Part shown: positions 7,406 to 17,356 of the stretch, one piece after another | How the letters are laid out: each line of letters starts with the position of its first letter | Numbering within the stretch: the first letter of the stretch is position 1 | Made by a program: the position numbers and the translations under genes | Notes under the pieces: generated by a model | The model's database searches: none | The model's input: only the letters and a program-made list of their open reading frames with translations | Told to the model about the DNA's origin: nothing | From: Chryseobacterium shigense | GTDB lineage: Bacteria; Bacteroidota; Bacteroidia; Flavobacteriales; Weeksellaceae | Length of the DNA: 64,000 nucleotides | Reading direction: 5' to 3' | Assembly (NCBI RefSeq): GCF_014207845.1 | Contig: NZ_JACHLC010000001.1 | Span: 1,240,001-1,304,000, forward strand

Positions 7406-9865
7406 TTAAAATTTATAACTGTAACCTAGTCTTATCACTTGCGTTTCATAATAATCGTCGCTGGTGTATCTAAATCCTGAGCCCTGGATCTGCTTCCTGC
7501 TCACCATAGTATTCAGCAGGTCTGTCGCATTCAGAAACAGCTCGCCTTTACCATTCTGAATGGATTTTTTTACCCCGGCATCAATTGAAAACCGTGATTT
7601 TATCTTACCCTGCGGAATAATATCCGGAGCCAGGTAAACTGCGGTAAGCTGGGCATCAAATCCTTTAGAAAATTTGAAAATATTGTTGAATTTTAAGTTT
7701 CCCGAAACAGCAGTCTGTTTATCCGCTGAAAAAACAACAGGCTGAGGATAAAGATTTTCCACCGAAAATGCATTGATCTGATTTCTGTACAGGTTTCCAT
7801 TAATATTAAAGGAATAAACTTTGGAAAGTTTTTGGTTCCAGATCATTTCCAGACCGGAATTATAGCTTTTGCCTGCATTCTGAAATACAGCATAAATCAA
7901 GCTGCTGCCCGGAACAATGCTCGAAATCCTGGTAATGGTTCCGTCTGAAAAACGATGGTATATTGCGGAATACAGATAACCGTTATCCCAGCTGTATTTT
8001 TGCCCCAACTCTATTGAATTGGTAAACTGAGGTCTTAAACCAGGATTCCCGACTTTAATGATTTCCGCATCATCATATTTTGGGAAAATGCGGATATCGA
8101 CTTCATTGGGCCTGTCTACCCTCCTGTTATAAAACAGAGACAGTTTATGATGATCGTTAAACTTATAGGCCAATCTTAAATTGGGAAACGGCTGGGTATA
8201 ATTGTAGCTGTCGCTCTTGTAAGTGGGATGGTTAGGATTTACATCATATTGAACTTTAACATACTCCAGCCTCATTCCCAGCTCTGCTTCCCATTTTTCG
8301 TTTTCAAAAATATAATTTCCGTAAACGGCCGGGATTAATTCTTTATAGGTAGCTTTTCCTCCTGCACTGGTATCCAGTACAGAATTGGCTCCGGGTATGA
8401 AATTCATATCTGTAGGGATGCTTCTGCTTCTGAGCTTTACTCCAGCTTCTATACGTCCGTATTTTAACGGTTTTACATAGTCAACATTAAAATCATATAC
8501 CTGCTCATCGGATAACAATTTGAAGGCATCTGTTCCTGTTGATGTCGGCAGATAGTTATCATAAAAGTATTTTTCATCTTCCCTGTGGAAGGTATAATTA
8601 AATCCTGCGTTCAAGAGGTGCCCCGCTTCTTTGAATTTATGCTGATAGGCTGCTGTAGCCATCACGGTGGTTTTCAATTCATCTTCCAGAAACTGCCAGA
8701 GACGGAGGCGCTGCGAAAGATCTCCGTTGAAGAATGGCTGATCTCCCCTGTCTATAATTTTTTCACTTCCGTAAAGCCCGGAAATTGTTAACGTGTTTTG
8801 CGGGTCAATATTCCAGTCTATCCCGGCTTTGGTGGTAAGGTAATTGGTATTCCTGTTTCGTTTTAACTGTGAATTAATAACTGTTCCGTCATCATAATTC
8901 CGGGTTACAAATTCATTTTTATTGAGGGTTTGGGTATAGAGATTATCGGCCTGTAAAAAGATGTTTACCTTATCTTTCCTGTAATTTAAAGAAACTGACG
9001 GATTGATTTTTGGCGTTAAAGTATACTGAGGCCTGATAGTCGGCTGATTTTCCTTTCTTACCCAAAGAGAGCCAAGCCCGGCGGTAAGGCCTATTTTTCC
9101 GTTCCAGCCGTTCTGCTTGTTTTTCTTCATAATGATATTGATGATTCCTGCATTACCATTTGCATCATATCTGGAAGAAGGATTGTTGATGATCTCAATT
9201 TTATCAATGGCGGAGGATGGAATATTATCCAGTCCTGTCTGGCTTCCGAAACCTGTTAATGCGGTCTGTTTTCCATCAATCAAAACAGTCACTTTATCAT
9301 TTCCGCGCAGCTGAACTTTGCCGTCCTGTACTGTAATTCCCGGTAAATTCTGCATACTTTGCAAAACAGATCCTCCACTTTGGCTTATATTATCTGCCAC
9401 GGAATAGGTTTTCTTATCGAGCTGGCTGCTTATATCATTTTTTTTCGCTGATGTTACAACCACTTCTGCAATTTTTGTTTCTTTTTCATCTTTTTCCTGT
9501 TCAAGCTCTATGGAAGGAATTTCAAGAAATTCTGAAAGATTTCCCACAAAAAGAGACTGGTTCTGTGCATGATATCCGGAAACAGAAATTTCCAGCCTGT
9601 AATTTCCCGGTTTTATATTTGTGAGAGAGAATCGTCCTTCTTCATTGGTGATTGTTCCGGCAACAAATGCGGTATCTTTTTCGGTTTTTGCCAATATATT
9701 TACATAAGGCAGAGCGGATTGGTCTGTTTTATTTTTAACAATTCCTGAGACAGTTACATCCGCCACCTGGGCAAAAGACATCACAGAAAACATCATTGAA
9801 ACTGAAAGAAACAACAGCTTTCTATTCATTTTCATCATCGTCAGCATACCTATTAACTTTTTCAT
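7406..9865 (-). CDS. TonB-dependent receptor, OMP_b-brl_3 type
   Basis: An 819-residue outer-membrane protein. Signal peptide best read from Met13 (MNRKLLFLSVSMMFSVMSFAQ), so internal starts at Met10, Met11 or Met13 are all possible. Residues about 36-120 are a carboxypeptidase-regulatory-like beta-sandwich (VSGIVKNKTDQSALPYVNI, GRFSLTNIKPGNYRLEI). Then comes a plug domain (GGSVLQSMQNLPGITVQDGKVQLRGNDKVTVLIDG; SSAIDKIEIINNPSSRYDANGNAGIINIIM) and a long beta-barrel ending in YKF. No SusD partner adjoins. The substrate is unknown; position between a COG4705 membrane protein and a PAP2 phosphatase hints at envelope stress or metal/lipid uptake rather than glycans. Confidence 0.9.
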   Translation of the reverse strand: MKKLIGMLTMMKMNRKLLFLSVSMMFSVMSFAQVADVTVSGIVKNKTDQSALPYVNILAKTEKDTAFVAGTITNEEGRFSLTNIKPGNYRLEISVSGYHAQNQSLFVGNLSEFLEIPSIELEQEKDEKETKIAEVVVTSAKKNDISSQLDKKTYSVADNISQSGGSVLQSMQNLPGITVQDGKVQLRGNDKVTVLIDGKQTALTGFGSQTGLDNIPSSAIDKIEIINNPSSRYDANGNAGIINIIMKKNKQNGWNGKIGLTAGLGSLWVRKENQPTIRPQYTLTPKINPSVSLNYRKDKVNIFLQADNLYTQTLNKNEFVTRNYDDGTVINSQLKRNRNTNYLTTKAGIDWNIDPQNTLTISGLYGSEKIIDRGDQPFFNGDLSQRLRLWQFLEDELKTTVMATAAYQHKFKEAGHLLNAGFNYTFHREDEKYFYDNYLPTSTGTDAFKLLSDEQVYDFNVDYVKPLKYGRIEAGVKLRSRSIPTDMNFIPGANSVLDTSAGGKATYKELIPAVYGNYIFENEKWEAELGMRLEYVKVQYDVNPNHPTYKSDSYNYTQPFPNLRLAYKFNDHHKLSLFYNRRVDRPNEVDIRIFPKYDDAEIIKVGNPGLRPQFTNSIELGQKYSWDNGYLYSAIYHRFSDGTITRISSIVPGSSLIYAVFQNAGKSYNSGLEMIWNQKLSKVYSFNINGNLYRNQINAFSVENLYPQPVVFSADKQTAVSGNLKFNNIFKFSKGFDAQLTAVYLAPDIIPQGKIKSRFSIDAGVKKSIQNGKGELFLNATDLLNTMVSRKQIQGSGFRYTSDDYYETQVIRLGYSYKF

Positions 9866-9923
9866 TTTTTACATTTTATTAACTGTGCAATATTGGGTAA
9901 TGATTTAGAAGGAATTTTGAATT

Positions 9924-10673
9924 TCAGGTTACTGGCGGTAATTTCTTTTGTCTATAGTGCGAAATAGTAATCATCAGAAACAGTAAAGCTAAAGAAACCA
10001 GTGATGCATACAATGTGCTAAGGTTCAAGCCGCCTTTTAAAATGGGCTTGGTGAGAAAATCCCCGAAAGTGGCCCCGAACGGTCTTGTGAAAACAAAAGC
10101 AATCCAGAATAATACAACATGATTGATCCTGGTGAAATAATGAAGAAGGACAACCACAAGTATAATGGATCCTGTAATAACAGCTCCTTCCAAATAAGTA
10201 TATCCTAAATTATCACTCAGAAAATCTCCAAACGCTGTACCCAGGCTATTGGAAAAAAGTATGGCAATCCAGTAAAATATCTCTTTGTCTCTTCCAAAAA
10301 GCGGATATACTTCAAGACTGTTATATTTTTTATACCATAATAAAAGTGTTACCGAAAGACCTCCTGCCAATATTAAGCTTCCTGAGAAATAACCTATTTT
10401 CAGGGTTCTGTCAATAAAATCAGAGATTTCCGTGCCCAGTGTTGTAGTACTTACAATTACCATCCAGTAAATAAACGGGATGTATTTTTTTACACTAAGC
10501 TGTATGGTAATAACTATAATGAAAAATAGAAATGTAACTCCTATTCCTACAGAATACCCCAGGTTAAGCGTCATAGAAATAAAATCCCCGAGGGTTTCGC
10601 CAAGTGTGGTGGCCGTAATTTTCATCAGCCAGAACAAAAGGGTTACAGCAGCTACTTTATTTAGCGTATTCAT
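9924..10673 (-). CDS. COG4705 membrane protein with four DUF347 repeats
   Basis: A 249-residue integral membrane protein of about eight helices. It contains four repeats of the DUF347 motif: KITATTLGETLGDF, VSTTTLGTEISDF, LFSNSLGTAFGDFL and FTRPFGATFGDFL. The regular Gly-Asp-Phe at the end of alternate helices suggests an internally duplicated channel or transporter. Function of the family is not settled in my knowledge. It lies 58 bp upstream of the TonB receptor gene and is probably the first gene of that operon. Genes of this family often neighbour two-component systems and PAP2 enzymes, as here. Confidence 0.88.
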   Translation of the reverse strand: MNTLNKVAAVTLLFWLMKITATTLGETLGDFISMTLNLGYSVGIGVTFLFFIIVITIQLSVKKYIPFIYWMVIVSTTTLGTEISDFIDRTLKIGYFSGSLILAGGLSVTLLLWYKKYNSLEVYPLFGRDKEIFYWIAILFSNSLGTAFGDFLSDNLGYTYLEGAVITGSIILVVVLLHYFTRINHVVLFWIAFVFTRPFGATFGDFLTKPILKGGLNLSTLYASLVSLALLFLMITISHYRQKKLPPVT

Positions 10674-10833
10674 GTTTTTTCTTACAAAATTCAGGGGTAA
10701 TTTTGTAGAAATTTAGAATCTGGATATTTTATCTCTAAGTGAAATGATATTTCAGATAAAACGGTTTCAAGTAAAATCTATATTTATAATGATAAATCAA
10801 TTGACTTCCATTAAATTTATATAATTCAATAAG

Positions 10834-13320
10834 TTAAATTAAATACTTTTTTAGCCCTTCCATAATTCCCTGCCATAAAGTATTGAAAAAGCTTTTATTC
10901 GGATCACGTTCTTTTTCCACTTCCACATGATCAGGTTCTCCTTTGGAGTCATTTTTAACGAAAATATTGGCTACGGCTGTAAGAAGTTTTCTTTCTTTAC
11001 CTGTATTTTTATTCATGAAATTAACGTGCATGTCGTTATATTTAAAATAAAAATTCCCGCCGATTTTTTGGCTGTTACCCTTGTAATCGAATTTCAGATA
11101 ATGAATTTGCCCATCCAGGGTTACATTCAGATAAGGCCGTACAAAAAGATTTGCATTGTCCACTGAAAGATTTTTTATAGTTCCGTTAATGGCATAATCA
11201 TCATTTCTGTTGGCAACATCAAACTGCCAGTGAACGTCCGTAGGAGCATCTCCGAAGAATTTAAAGTCAGAATCCACTTTTACCAATGTTGGTTTTCCTT
11301 TCATTTTTGCACTGTTCACGCCGGTCACTTTTGCATTGAAATGATCAAATGTTATTTTTCCCGGAATCTGTGCTTTTTCTGCGATTTCTTCGTAAGTCAG
11401 TTTTGAATTTTTAATATCTACCTGTTTTATAAATAAAGGGAATTTTATATCACGGAGCTTTTTGCTGAACATATAACGGACACCATTATCATCAGGTGGA
11501 GCAAGATCATGATAAATATTACAGTCTACTCCGTCTAAAGCAATATGATCAAGATCTATACTGGTTTTACCACCTATGGCCGAATTTTTATCCGTGATAT
11601 CCACTGATTTTACTTTGATTGTATACAGATCTTCTTCTACAGCAATTATTCTGTTAAACTGATCCCTTGAATATTTGGGAAGGAAAGCAAAATTGCTGAT
11701 ATGGGTAGTTTTTCCGGAATTTTTTATCTGATCAACCTTCAGTCTGTAGTACTTTCCTGCATCTATATCTAAAGTATTGGCCGTGATCAGATGACTTTTT
11801 ACATGAAAAGGAATAGATTCTTTCAGAACATCTTTGTTTGTCGTAATTGAATTCAGCCTGACATTGAAATTTCCCACCTTCATCTTTTGAATACCTTGTT
11901 TCTGCTGACTGAAAGTTCCGTTGATCAGATTCAGAGCCCCGAGATTCACCATTAAATCAGGTGGCTGATTCTGTGTTTTTTGGGTAACAGGTTTTTTATG
12001 GGTTGCGGCAATAATTTGGATGTCGGGAGAATATACATTAATTTCATCCAGTTTAAGCTGTAGCTGCTGCCCGGCAAATTTTGAGGTATTGTTCAGGATG
12101 TCAATCTTTTCCGTTTTAATGTTGAAGACATCTTTTGTACTGCTTTTTCCGATTGCCTGAAACTGGGCATCATTAATGAAAATATCGGCATTATCCGAAC
12201 TGATTTTTTTAATGCTCACAGCCTGCAAAGCATCCACTTTAAAATAAATATCATCCAGTTCAACATTATGGGTGGAAAATGCAAAAGGTATTTTTTCCTT
12301 TACCGTATTTTTATCAAAAACAATATCTTTCAGGTTCACACGGAAATTGTCTACAGAAGCTGTTTTCGTTTTGTCTTTCTGCTGAACGATTACAGAGCCC
12401 TGCTGAAGATCAAGATCTTTAATGCCGATTTTCAGATTAACTTCTTTCGGGTTTTCTTTTACCGTTTTTTTATTGGTAGAAGTGACGGTCAGTTGAGGTT
12501 TGATGAACCTGGCATTATCTATAATAAGTGAATCCTGATCAACGGTGAAATTCTCCGCAGACAGTTGATTAATCTTAAGATCAAAAACATTTTTTGCATT
12601 GTACAGGGCCGGGCTTTCAATAGGTTTCAGATGAAATGCTGAGATTTGAAGCTGTTTGTTTTTAGCGTCAATCCTATCCGCGGAAATTTTATAGAAATCA
12701 TTCACGGTGATCAGTACATCATGCGCATCAATTTTAAATTCCTTAAAAGCAACAGGCATTTTGGAGGCATCTTTACTCTGGCGGATTTCTGTAAGCTTAA
12801 TATTGATATTTTTCCCGTTAAAAAGATCTTTTCTGTCATTTCCTTTCACAGAAATATTTCCGTTGCTCACCAAGATATTTTCAACCTCAAAGTTCATTTT
12901 CTTTTTTGTGGAATCTTTTTTCTTCTGTGATTTTCCGGAAACTACCTGAACATTCGGGTCAATCAGTTTAATATTATCAACTTTGTAAGACTTATTGAAT
13001 ATGGCATTCCAGATTCCGAAATTTTCTATCTGGAGACTTTTTACATTTCCTGATATTTGGGTGACAGCTGGATCATTTGTATTTTTCGTTTTAATTGAGA
13101 TAGAATTGGCCGAGATATTACCTCTGAAGAGACTGAGATCAAAATCCTGAAGGCTTATCTGGTAAGGTGTTTTCTTGTTGACAAGCTCCGGTAATTTATG
13201 TTTAAGATAAATGTTAAGTAAAAATGGAAAAATAACAGCTAAAAGACATACTACACCCAATATAACAAGTATAATCTTTTTTCTTTTCTTTAATTTCTGA
13301 TTCGATAATAGTTTTTTCAT
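10834..13320 (-). CDS. AsmA-like / DUF748-type large envelope protein
   Basis: An 828-residue protein. A basic N-terminus precedes one membrane helix at about residues 16-35 (IILVILGVVCLLAVIFPFLLN). The rest is repetitive beta-rich sequence with recurring units like KVDNIKLIDPNVQVV, KEFKIDAHDVLI and VNLKDIVFDKNTVKEKIPFAF, typical of AsmA/TamB/DUF748 proteins that form long lipid-conducting grooves across the periplasm. In the family these move phospholipids or affect outer-membrane assembly. It starts 33 bp downstream of the DUF5686 gene stop, on the same strand, so the two are likely one operon. Exact subfamily not certain. Confidence 0.75.
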   Translation of the reverse strand: MKKLLSNQKLKKRKKIILVILGVVCLLAVIFPFLLNIYLKHKLPELVNKKTPYQISLQDFDLSLFRGNISANSISIKTKNTNDPAVTQISGNVKSLQIENFGIWNAIFNKSYKVDNIKLIDPNVQVVSGKSQKKKDSTKKKMNFEVENILVSNGNISVKGNDRKDLFNGKNINIKLTEIRQSKDASKMPVAFKEFKIDAHDVLITVNDFYKISADRIDAKNKQLQISAFHLKPIESPALYNAKNVFDLKINQLSAENFTVDQDSLIIDNARFIKPQLTVTSTNKKTVKENPKEVNLKIGIKDLDLQQGSVIVQQKDKTKTASVDNFRVNLKDIVFDKNTVKEKIPFAFSTHNVELDDIYFKVDALQAVSIKKISSDNADIFINDAQFQAIGKSSTKDVFNIKTEKIDILNNTSKFAGQQLQLKLDEINVYSPDIQIIAATHKKPVTQKTQNQPPDLMVNLGALNLINGTFSQQKQGIQKMKVGNFNVRLNSITTNKDVLKESIPFHVKSHLITANTLDIDAGKYYRLKVDQIKNSGKTTHISNFAFLPKYSRDQFNRIIAVEEDLYTIKVKSVDITDKNSAIGGKTSIDLDHIALDGVDCNIYHDLAPPDDNGVRYMFSKKLRDIKFPLFIKQVDIKNSKLTYEEIAEKAQIPGKITFDHFNAKVTGVNSAKMKGKPTLVKVDSDFKFFGDAPTDVHWQFDVANRNDDYAINGTIKNLSVDNANLFVRPYLNVTLDGQIHYLKFDYKGNSQKIGGNFYFKYNDMHVNFMNKNTGKERKLLTAVANIFVKNDSKGEPDHVEVEKERDPNKSFFNTLWQGIMEGLKKYLI

Positions 13321-13353
13321 TTTGTTTGTGGCTTTACAGAATTTAAATAATCT

Positions 13354-15807
13354 CTAGAATCCTAATAACTTGAGTTTAAACTGAATGGCGAAATTATCTT
13401 TAAATTTTGGGGTATTGTAATATCCTACCCGGTAGAAAAAACCTAAATTAAATTGGGAGGACAGGAAATTATTCCATTCAAGACCTACTTCATTATACAG
13501 ATGATCAAGCTTTTTAAAATCAAACTGATGAAATTCCGGGTTTTTCATATCACCGATTGTTCCCCTGTAGATAAAGTCGAAACTTGAAACATTTTTCCCG
13601 AAACTTTTAAAATACCAGGGCAGCTTGTGTGTAAGATAAGCGCCCACAAATTTGTCATTATAATACTTTCCGCCTGCCATGGTTGCAAAACCAAGGTAAG
13701 AAGTAAGGTTGAAGTTCAGCCCTTCCCTTCCGTTTCCTAATCCATTCAGGGTGAAATTCTTCCAGATTGGTGCGTCACCTGTAACCAGACCACCATAAAG
13801 CCTTAAACCTGTTACACCAAGTTTTGTTTTAAAATTGTGAACAAAAAGAGCATCAAATCTGCTGAAATTAAAATCACCTCCGAATGCTTTATATCCCTGT
13901 TCATAGTTCAGATAGAGCTCCGGAAGATTCTGCTCGTAAGTATATTTTCCGGTAGGCGTCATAATATTCTTTGAATTCGGCGAATATTTCAGGGTGATGA
14001 CTGATGATGCAATATCAAACTGATTCCCCAGACCTTTAAAATTATAATCAAACATTGACTCTTCCTGGGTTCTTTTTGCCGCAACATTGATAGTCAATGC
14101 GTTGGTAATATCATTTTCATAGCTTAATTTGAACCCTTTATGGCCAAAGAAAACATTATTGTTCAGGGCAACACCGGAATTCATTATTTTCATCCTGAAA
14201 TTCCATAGGTTTTCAGAAAAACGGCCTGCCGCCATTACATCATTAAAATATTCTGCACGGAAGAACGAGTTTTTCTCAAGGGTTGTACGAATATCAACAC
14301 CGGCTCCGTATTTAAAATCTTTGTCGTAAATACCATACGCGAAATAAGCATCAGGGGAAATATACCTGTTGAACTTATCATTCAGCTTGGCACCTGCTCC
14401 GAAACGGAAATGTTCATACTTATTGTAACCGATGATTCTGGCAAGATCAAAATCTACCATCCCGACTCTTATTTTTCCTTTTAGCAGACCGGTTAAGGCC
14501 TTCGCCCTTTGGTTAAGCTTATATTTTGCGCTTAAGCTGTCGATTGTTGTATAGGTAGCAGCTTCACGCTCAGTCAGATTTTCGGTGCGGTATTGGTCAA
14601 TGCTTTTTCCGTCTGAATTTTTCACATCTATGGTATAGCCTTTGAAATCTGCTGATCTTTCTTCGATAGGGGATTGGAAGTCAAAATAATCAGCGGTGAC
14701 AAAAGCATAGCTGCCAAATCTTTTTGTATTTTTTTTATCGGCTTCTTTTTCTTCTTTGGTTTCGTTTTTATCAGATTTATCATCATTATCAAAAGTGGCT
14801 GAAGCCATTTTCAGCTTATAGTTTTCTTTTACCAGAAACCATTTGTTATCAACAGGTTTCCATATACTGGTAATGCTGCCTTCGCTTTTAATTTTACTGT
14901 TACTTTCAATTTTTTTCAAAGCGTAGGTATCCTTATCTACATAAAGATATCCATTGAATTTTCTCTGTTTTACAGGCTGTTTGTAATCAACCTGACGGAA
15001 GCGGATCACGTAATTCTGCCGCCCTTCAATTTCAATAGAATCTGTTAAAAAGAAACGGTAAAGGTTCCTGTTTTCTTCACGAATCTCCTTCGGTATCTGG
15101 TTTCTGTTGGAACGGAAAGCCATCAGCTCATAAATAGGTTCTTTTATGCCGGCAACTTTATTGTCCAGGATATTAATTTTTTCACCATATTTTTTTGAAT
15201 ACAGATATTGGGAAGCCCTTTCCCAGAGGAATATTTTACTTTCACCCAAAAGCTTCATAAGGTTAACGGATTCAAGGGAATCTTTTTTCTCTGCAGCTTT
15301 CATAGGGCGCTGTGGCAATCTTTTAAGGGAATCTATCCTGTTGGCGATATAGCTGTTATATGCATTGATACTGTCTTCATCCAGATCCAGGGAAATTTTC
15401 TCATAAGATTTGAAAGAATAGGAATCTAAGCTTTGGGGGGAATTCTGTTTATAGTTTTCGTTAACTTTTTTCAGAATTTCTAATGCCCTCGGATCACTTT
15501 TATCTTCCAGAACAATGGTTTGTATATTTTTAATATTAGGATCTGCCTTGGTTAAGAAAACTTCCATTACTTTATCAACAACCACATCGTCGTCCTGAAA
15601 GCCATTTGCTGATACCTCTACTTTTTTACATTTTGTTTTAAAAATAAGAATTCCTGATGCATCTGTTTTACCTGCAATTTTATTATTGCAGGAAATTGTT
15701 GCATTTATAACAGGCGATTGATCCGTGGAATTTTTAACGATAATTTTTGATTGCGAAAAAATGCTGAGATATCCAAACGATAACAGCAGGATTATAATTT
15801 TTTTCAT
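13354..15807 (-). CDS. DUF5686 outer-membrane protein with carboxypeptidase-regulatory-like domain
   Basis: About 817 residues from the chosen start at 15807 (MKKIIILLLSFGYLSIFSQ), which gives a clean signal peptide; the frame also extends ten codons upstream to 15837, and those residues look non-coding. Residues about 20-95 form a CarboxypepD_reg-like beta-sandwich (INATISCNNKIAGKTDASGILIFK). The large remainder is the Bacteroidota DUF5686 family: VNENYKQNSPQSLDSYSFKSYEKI, a middle region, and a C-terminal beta-barrel ending NFAIQFKLKLLGF. The family is widespread in Flavobacteriia but has no settled function in my knowledge. Upstream of and probably co-transcribed with the AsmA-like gene. 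Confidence 0.9.
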   Translation of the reverse strand: MKKIIILLLSFGYLSIFSQSKIIVKNSTDQSPVINATISCNNKIAGKTDASGILIFKTKCKKVEVSANGFQDDDVVVDKVMEVFLTKADPNIKNIQTIVLEDKSDPRALEILKKVNENYKQNSPQSLDSYSFKSYEKISLDLDEDSINAYNSYIANRIDSLKRLPQRPMKAAEKKDSLESVNLMKLLGESKIFLWERASQYLYSKKYGEKINILDNKVAGIKEPIYELMAFRSNRNQIPKEIREENRNLYRFFLTDSIEIEGRQNYVIRFRQVDYKQPVKQRKFNGYLYVDKDTYALKKIESNSKIKSEGSITSIWKPVDNKWFLVKENYKLKMASATFDNDDKSDKNETKEEKEADKKNTKRFGSYAFVTADYFDFQSPIEERSADFKGYTIDVKNSDGKSIDQYRTENLTEREAATYTTIDSLSAKYKLNQRAKALTGLLKGKIRVGMVDFDLARIIGYNKYEHFRFGAGAKLNDKFNRYISPDAYFAYGIYDKDFKYGAGVDIRTTLEKNSFFRAEYFNDVMAAGRFSENLWNFRMKIMNSGVALNNNVFFGHKGFKLSYENDITNALTINVAAKRTQEESMFDYNFKGLGNQFDIASSVITLKYSPNSKNIMTPTGKYTYEQNLPELYLNYEQGYKAFGGDFNFSRFDALFVHNFKTKLGVTGLRLYGGLVTGDAPIWKNFTLNGLGNGREGLNFNLTSYLGFATMAGGKYYNDKFVGAYLTHKLPWYFKSFGKNVSSFDFIYRGTIGDMKNPEFHQFDFKKLDHLYNEVGLEWNNFLSSQFNLGFFYRVGYYNTPKFKDNFAIQFKLKLLGF

Positions 15808-16059
15808 ACAAAGTTTTTTTGACAGGTGTGATGCCATAATACTTCCAGATTACAGGAATTATTACACAAGCTTATACATGCTCTGGCAAAAAAAGTGCCG
15901 TTGGTGCTTTTTTTGAGTTTTTGTAGGAAAATTTACTATTTTTAAATCATATAATATCATTTTTTAAACCATTACTACATAATAATGTAATATTGAAAAT
16001 ATTATACCTTAGTATCATGGGAAATGTATTGGAAGAATATTTAATTTAATTCAATTTCG

Positions 16060-17346
16060 CTACATCACTACAGAAAATGAATGCCGGTTATTTTCAAACC
16101 TATAAGTAACCGTCCATCCGTGAAATGCGCATATTTCTTTGATAATAGACAATCCCAGCCCGCTTCCGCTGCTATCTGAAGACAATTTTGAAAATCTTTT
16201 GAACAGCAGATCTTTATCCAGCATTTCTGAGCCAGAATTGGCTACCTCAAAAACTGAACCGGTCAGTGTAACGGAAATAGAGCCATGAGGCGGTGTGTGG
16301 CGGATTGCGTTTAATATCAGGTTATTAATCAGGATCTCTGTTAAACTGCTGTTTCCATGTACCTTTACCTCTGAAACAATTTCTTCTTTTACAGAAATGT
16401 ACTTCTGTTCAAAATGTTCTTGCAGGGCTTCCATGCTGTGATGAAGGAATGTATTGAAAAGGAAAACCTCCGAATTATCGAACTGGTTGTTCTCTATTTT
16501 AGCCAGCAGTAACAGGTTTTTATTGATTCTTGAACTTCTTGTTAAGGCTTTGTTCATTTCTTCGGCAATCCCGTACTGTTTTTCTGTAAGATCTTCACTC
16601 TGCAACAAAATATCCAGCTTGTTTTTAAGAATGGCCAAAGGTGTCTGCAGCTCATGTGAAGCATTTTCAGTGAATTCTTTCTGGGTTTTGTATACGGAAA
16701 TATTGTGTTCTATTAATTTGGTTAATGACCGGTTTAATTCTTCAAATTCAAGAGTATCTGTGGTATTAAATTCAATTTTAGTTTCATTGTTCAGGTTAAA
16801 TTTTTTCAGTTTTTCCAGCGTATCCCGGAAAGGTTTCCAGACTGAACCTGAAAGCCTCCTGTTAATGAATAAGAGCCCCAAAACAATCATAATAAAGAAA
16901 AAAACAGTGGTTATGGCAATCACAACAATGGTTTCCTGGGATTCTTCGATATTGGTTTCAACGGTAAAGCGGAACGGCTTATTATTGACATAAATAATGG
17001 TTGAAAGTGATCTGAAACGGTCAATATTAGGTTCTTTGGTGTAGGATTTTTGTTTTTCGGAAGTAAAAATGCTGTCTTTCAGCAGGTCGTTCTTTTTTAT
17101 ATTCTGAATATTTGTTCCCGGCTGAATGCTGTTCCAGAGTTCTATACTTTCCGACAGCTTTTGATCTGTAAGCTTCAGTTTATTAAGCCCGTATGCTGTT
17201 TTTTCTGCAATAATTTTATTGTGCTCGTCCAGTTCCGCTTTCCATATGGTATCCACTACCAGATAGTAAACGGGAATACTGATGACCAGCACTACAAGCA
17301 CATAGATCAGAAAAGGTTTGGTTATTTTGCTTAATAAGGGTTTCAT
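16060..17346 (-). CDS. Sensor histidine kinase
   Basis: A 428-residue membrane kinase. Membrane helices at about 11-32 and 140-162 enclose a roughly 105-residue periplasmic sensor region. A linker without a clear HAMP match follows, then the HisKA box FTENASHELQTPLAIL with phospho-accepting His231, the N box INNLILNAIRHTPPHG near 345, and the G box SSGSGLGLSIIKEI near 395. It receives an unknown envelope signal and phosphorylates the response regulator encoded 10 bp upstream, so the pair is one operon. The ATP lid and C-terminus look complete. Confidence 0.93.
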   Translation of the reverse strand: MKPLLSKITKPFLIYVLVVLVISIPVYYLVVDTIWKAELDEHNKIIAEKTAYGLNKLKLTDQKLSESIELWNSIQPGTNIQNIKKNDLLKDSIFTSEKQKSYTKEPNIDRFRSLSTIIYVNNKPFRFTVETNIEESQETIVVIAITTVFFFIMIVLGLLFINRRLSGSVWKPFRDTLEKLKKFNLNNETKIEFNTTDTLEFEELNRSLTKLIEHNISVYKTQKEFTENASHELQTPLAILKNKLDILLQSEDLTEKQYGIAEEMNKALTRSSRINKNLLLLAKIENNQFDNSEVFLFNTFLHHSMEALQEHFEQKYISVKEEIVSEVKVHGNSSLTEILINNLILNAIRHTPPHGSISVTLTGSVFEVANSGSEMLDKDLLFKRFSKLSSDSSGSGLGLSIIKEICAFHGWTVTYRFENNRHSFSVVM

Positions 17347-17356
17347 GACCGGCTGT

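Noticed and set aside
16454..16993. 179-residue plus-strand frame
   Set aside because: Shadow of the histidine kinase gene; the minus-strand frame carries all kinase motifs, the plus frame none.
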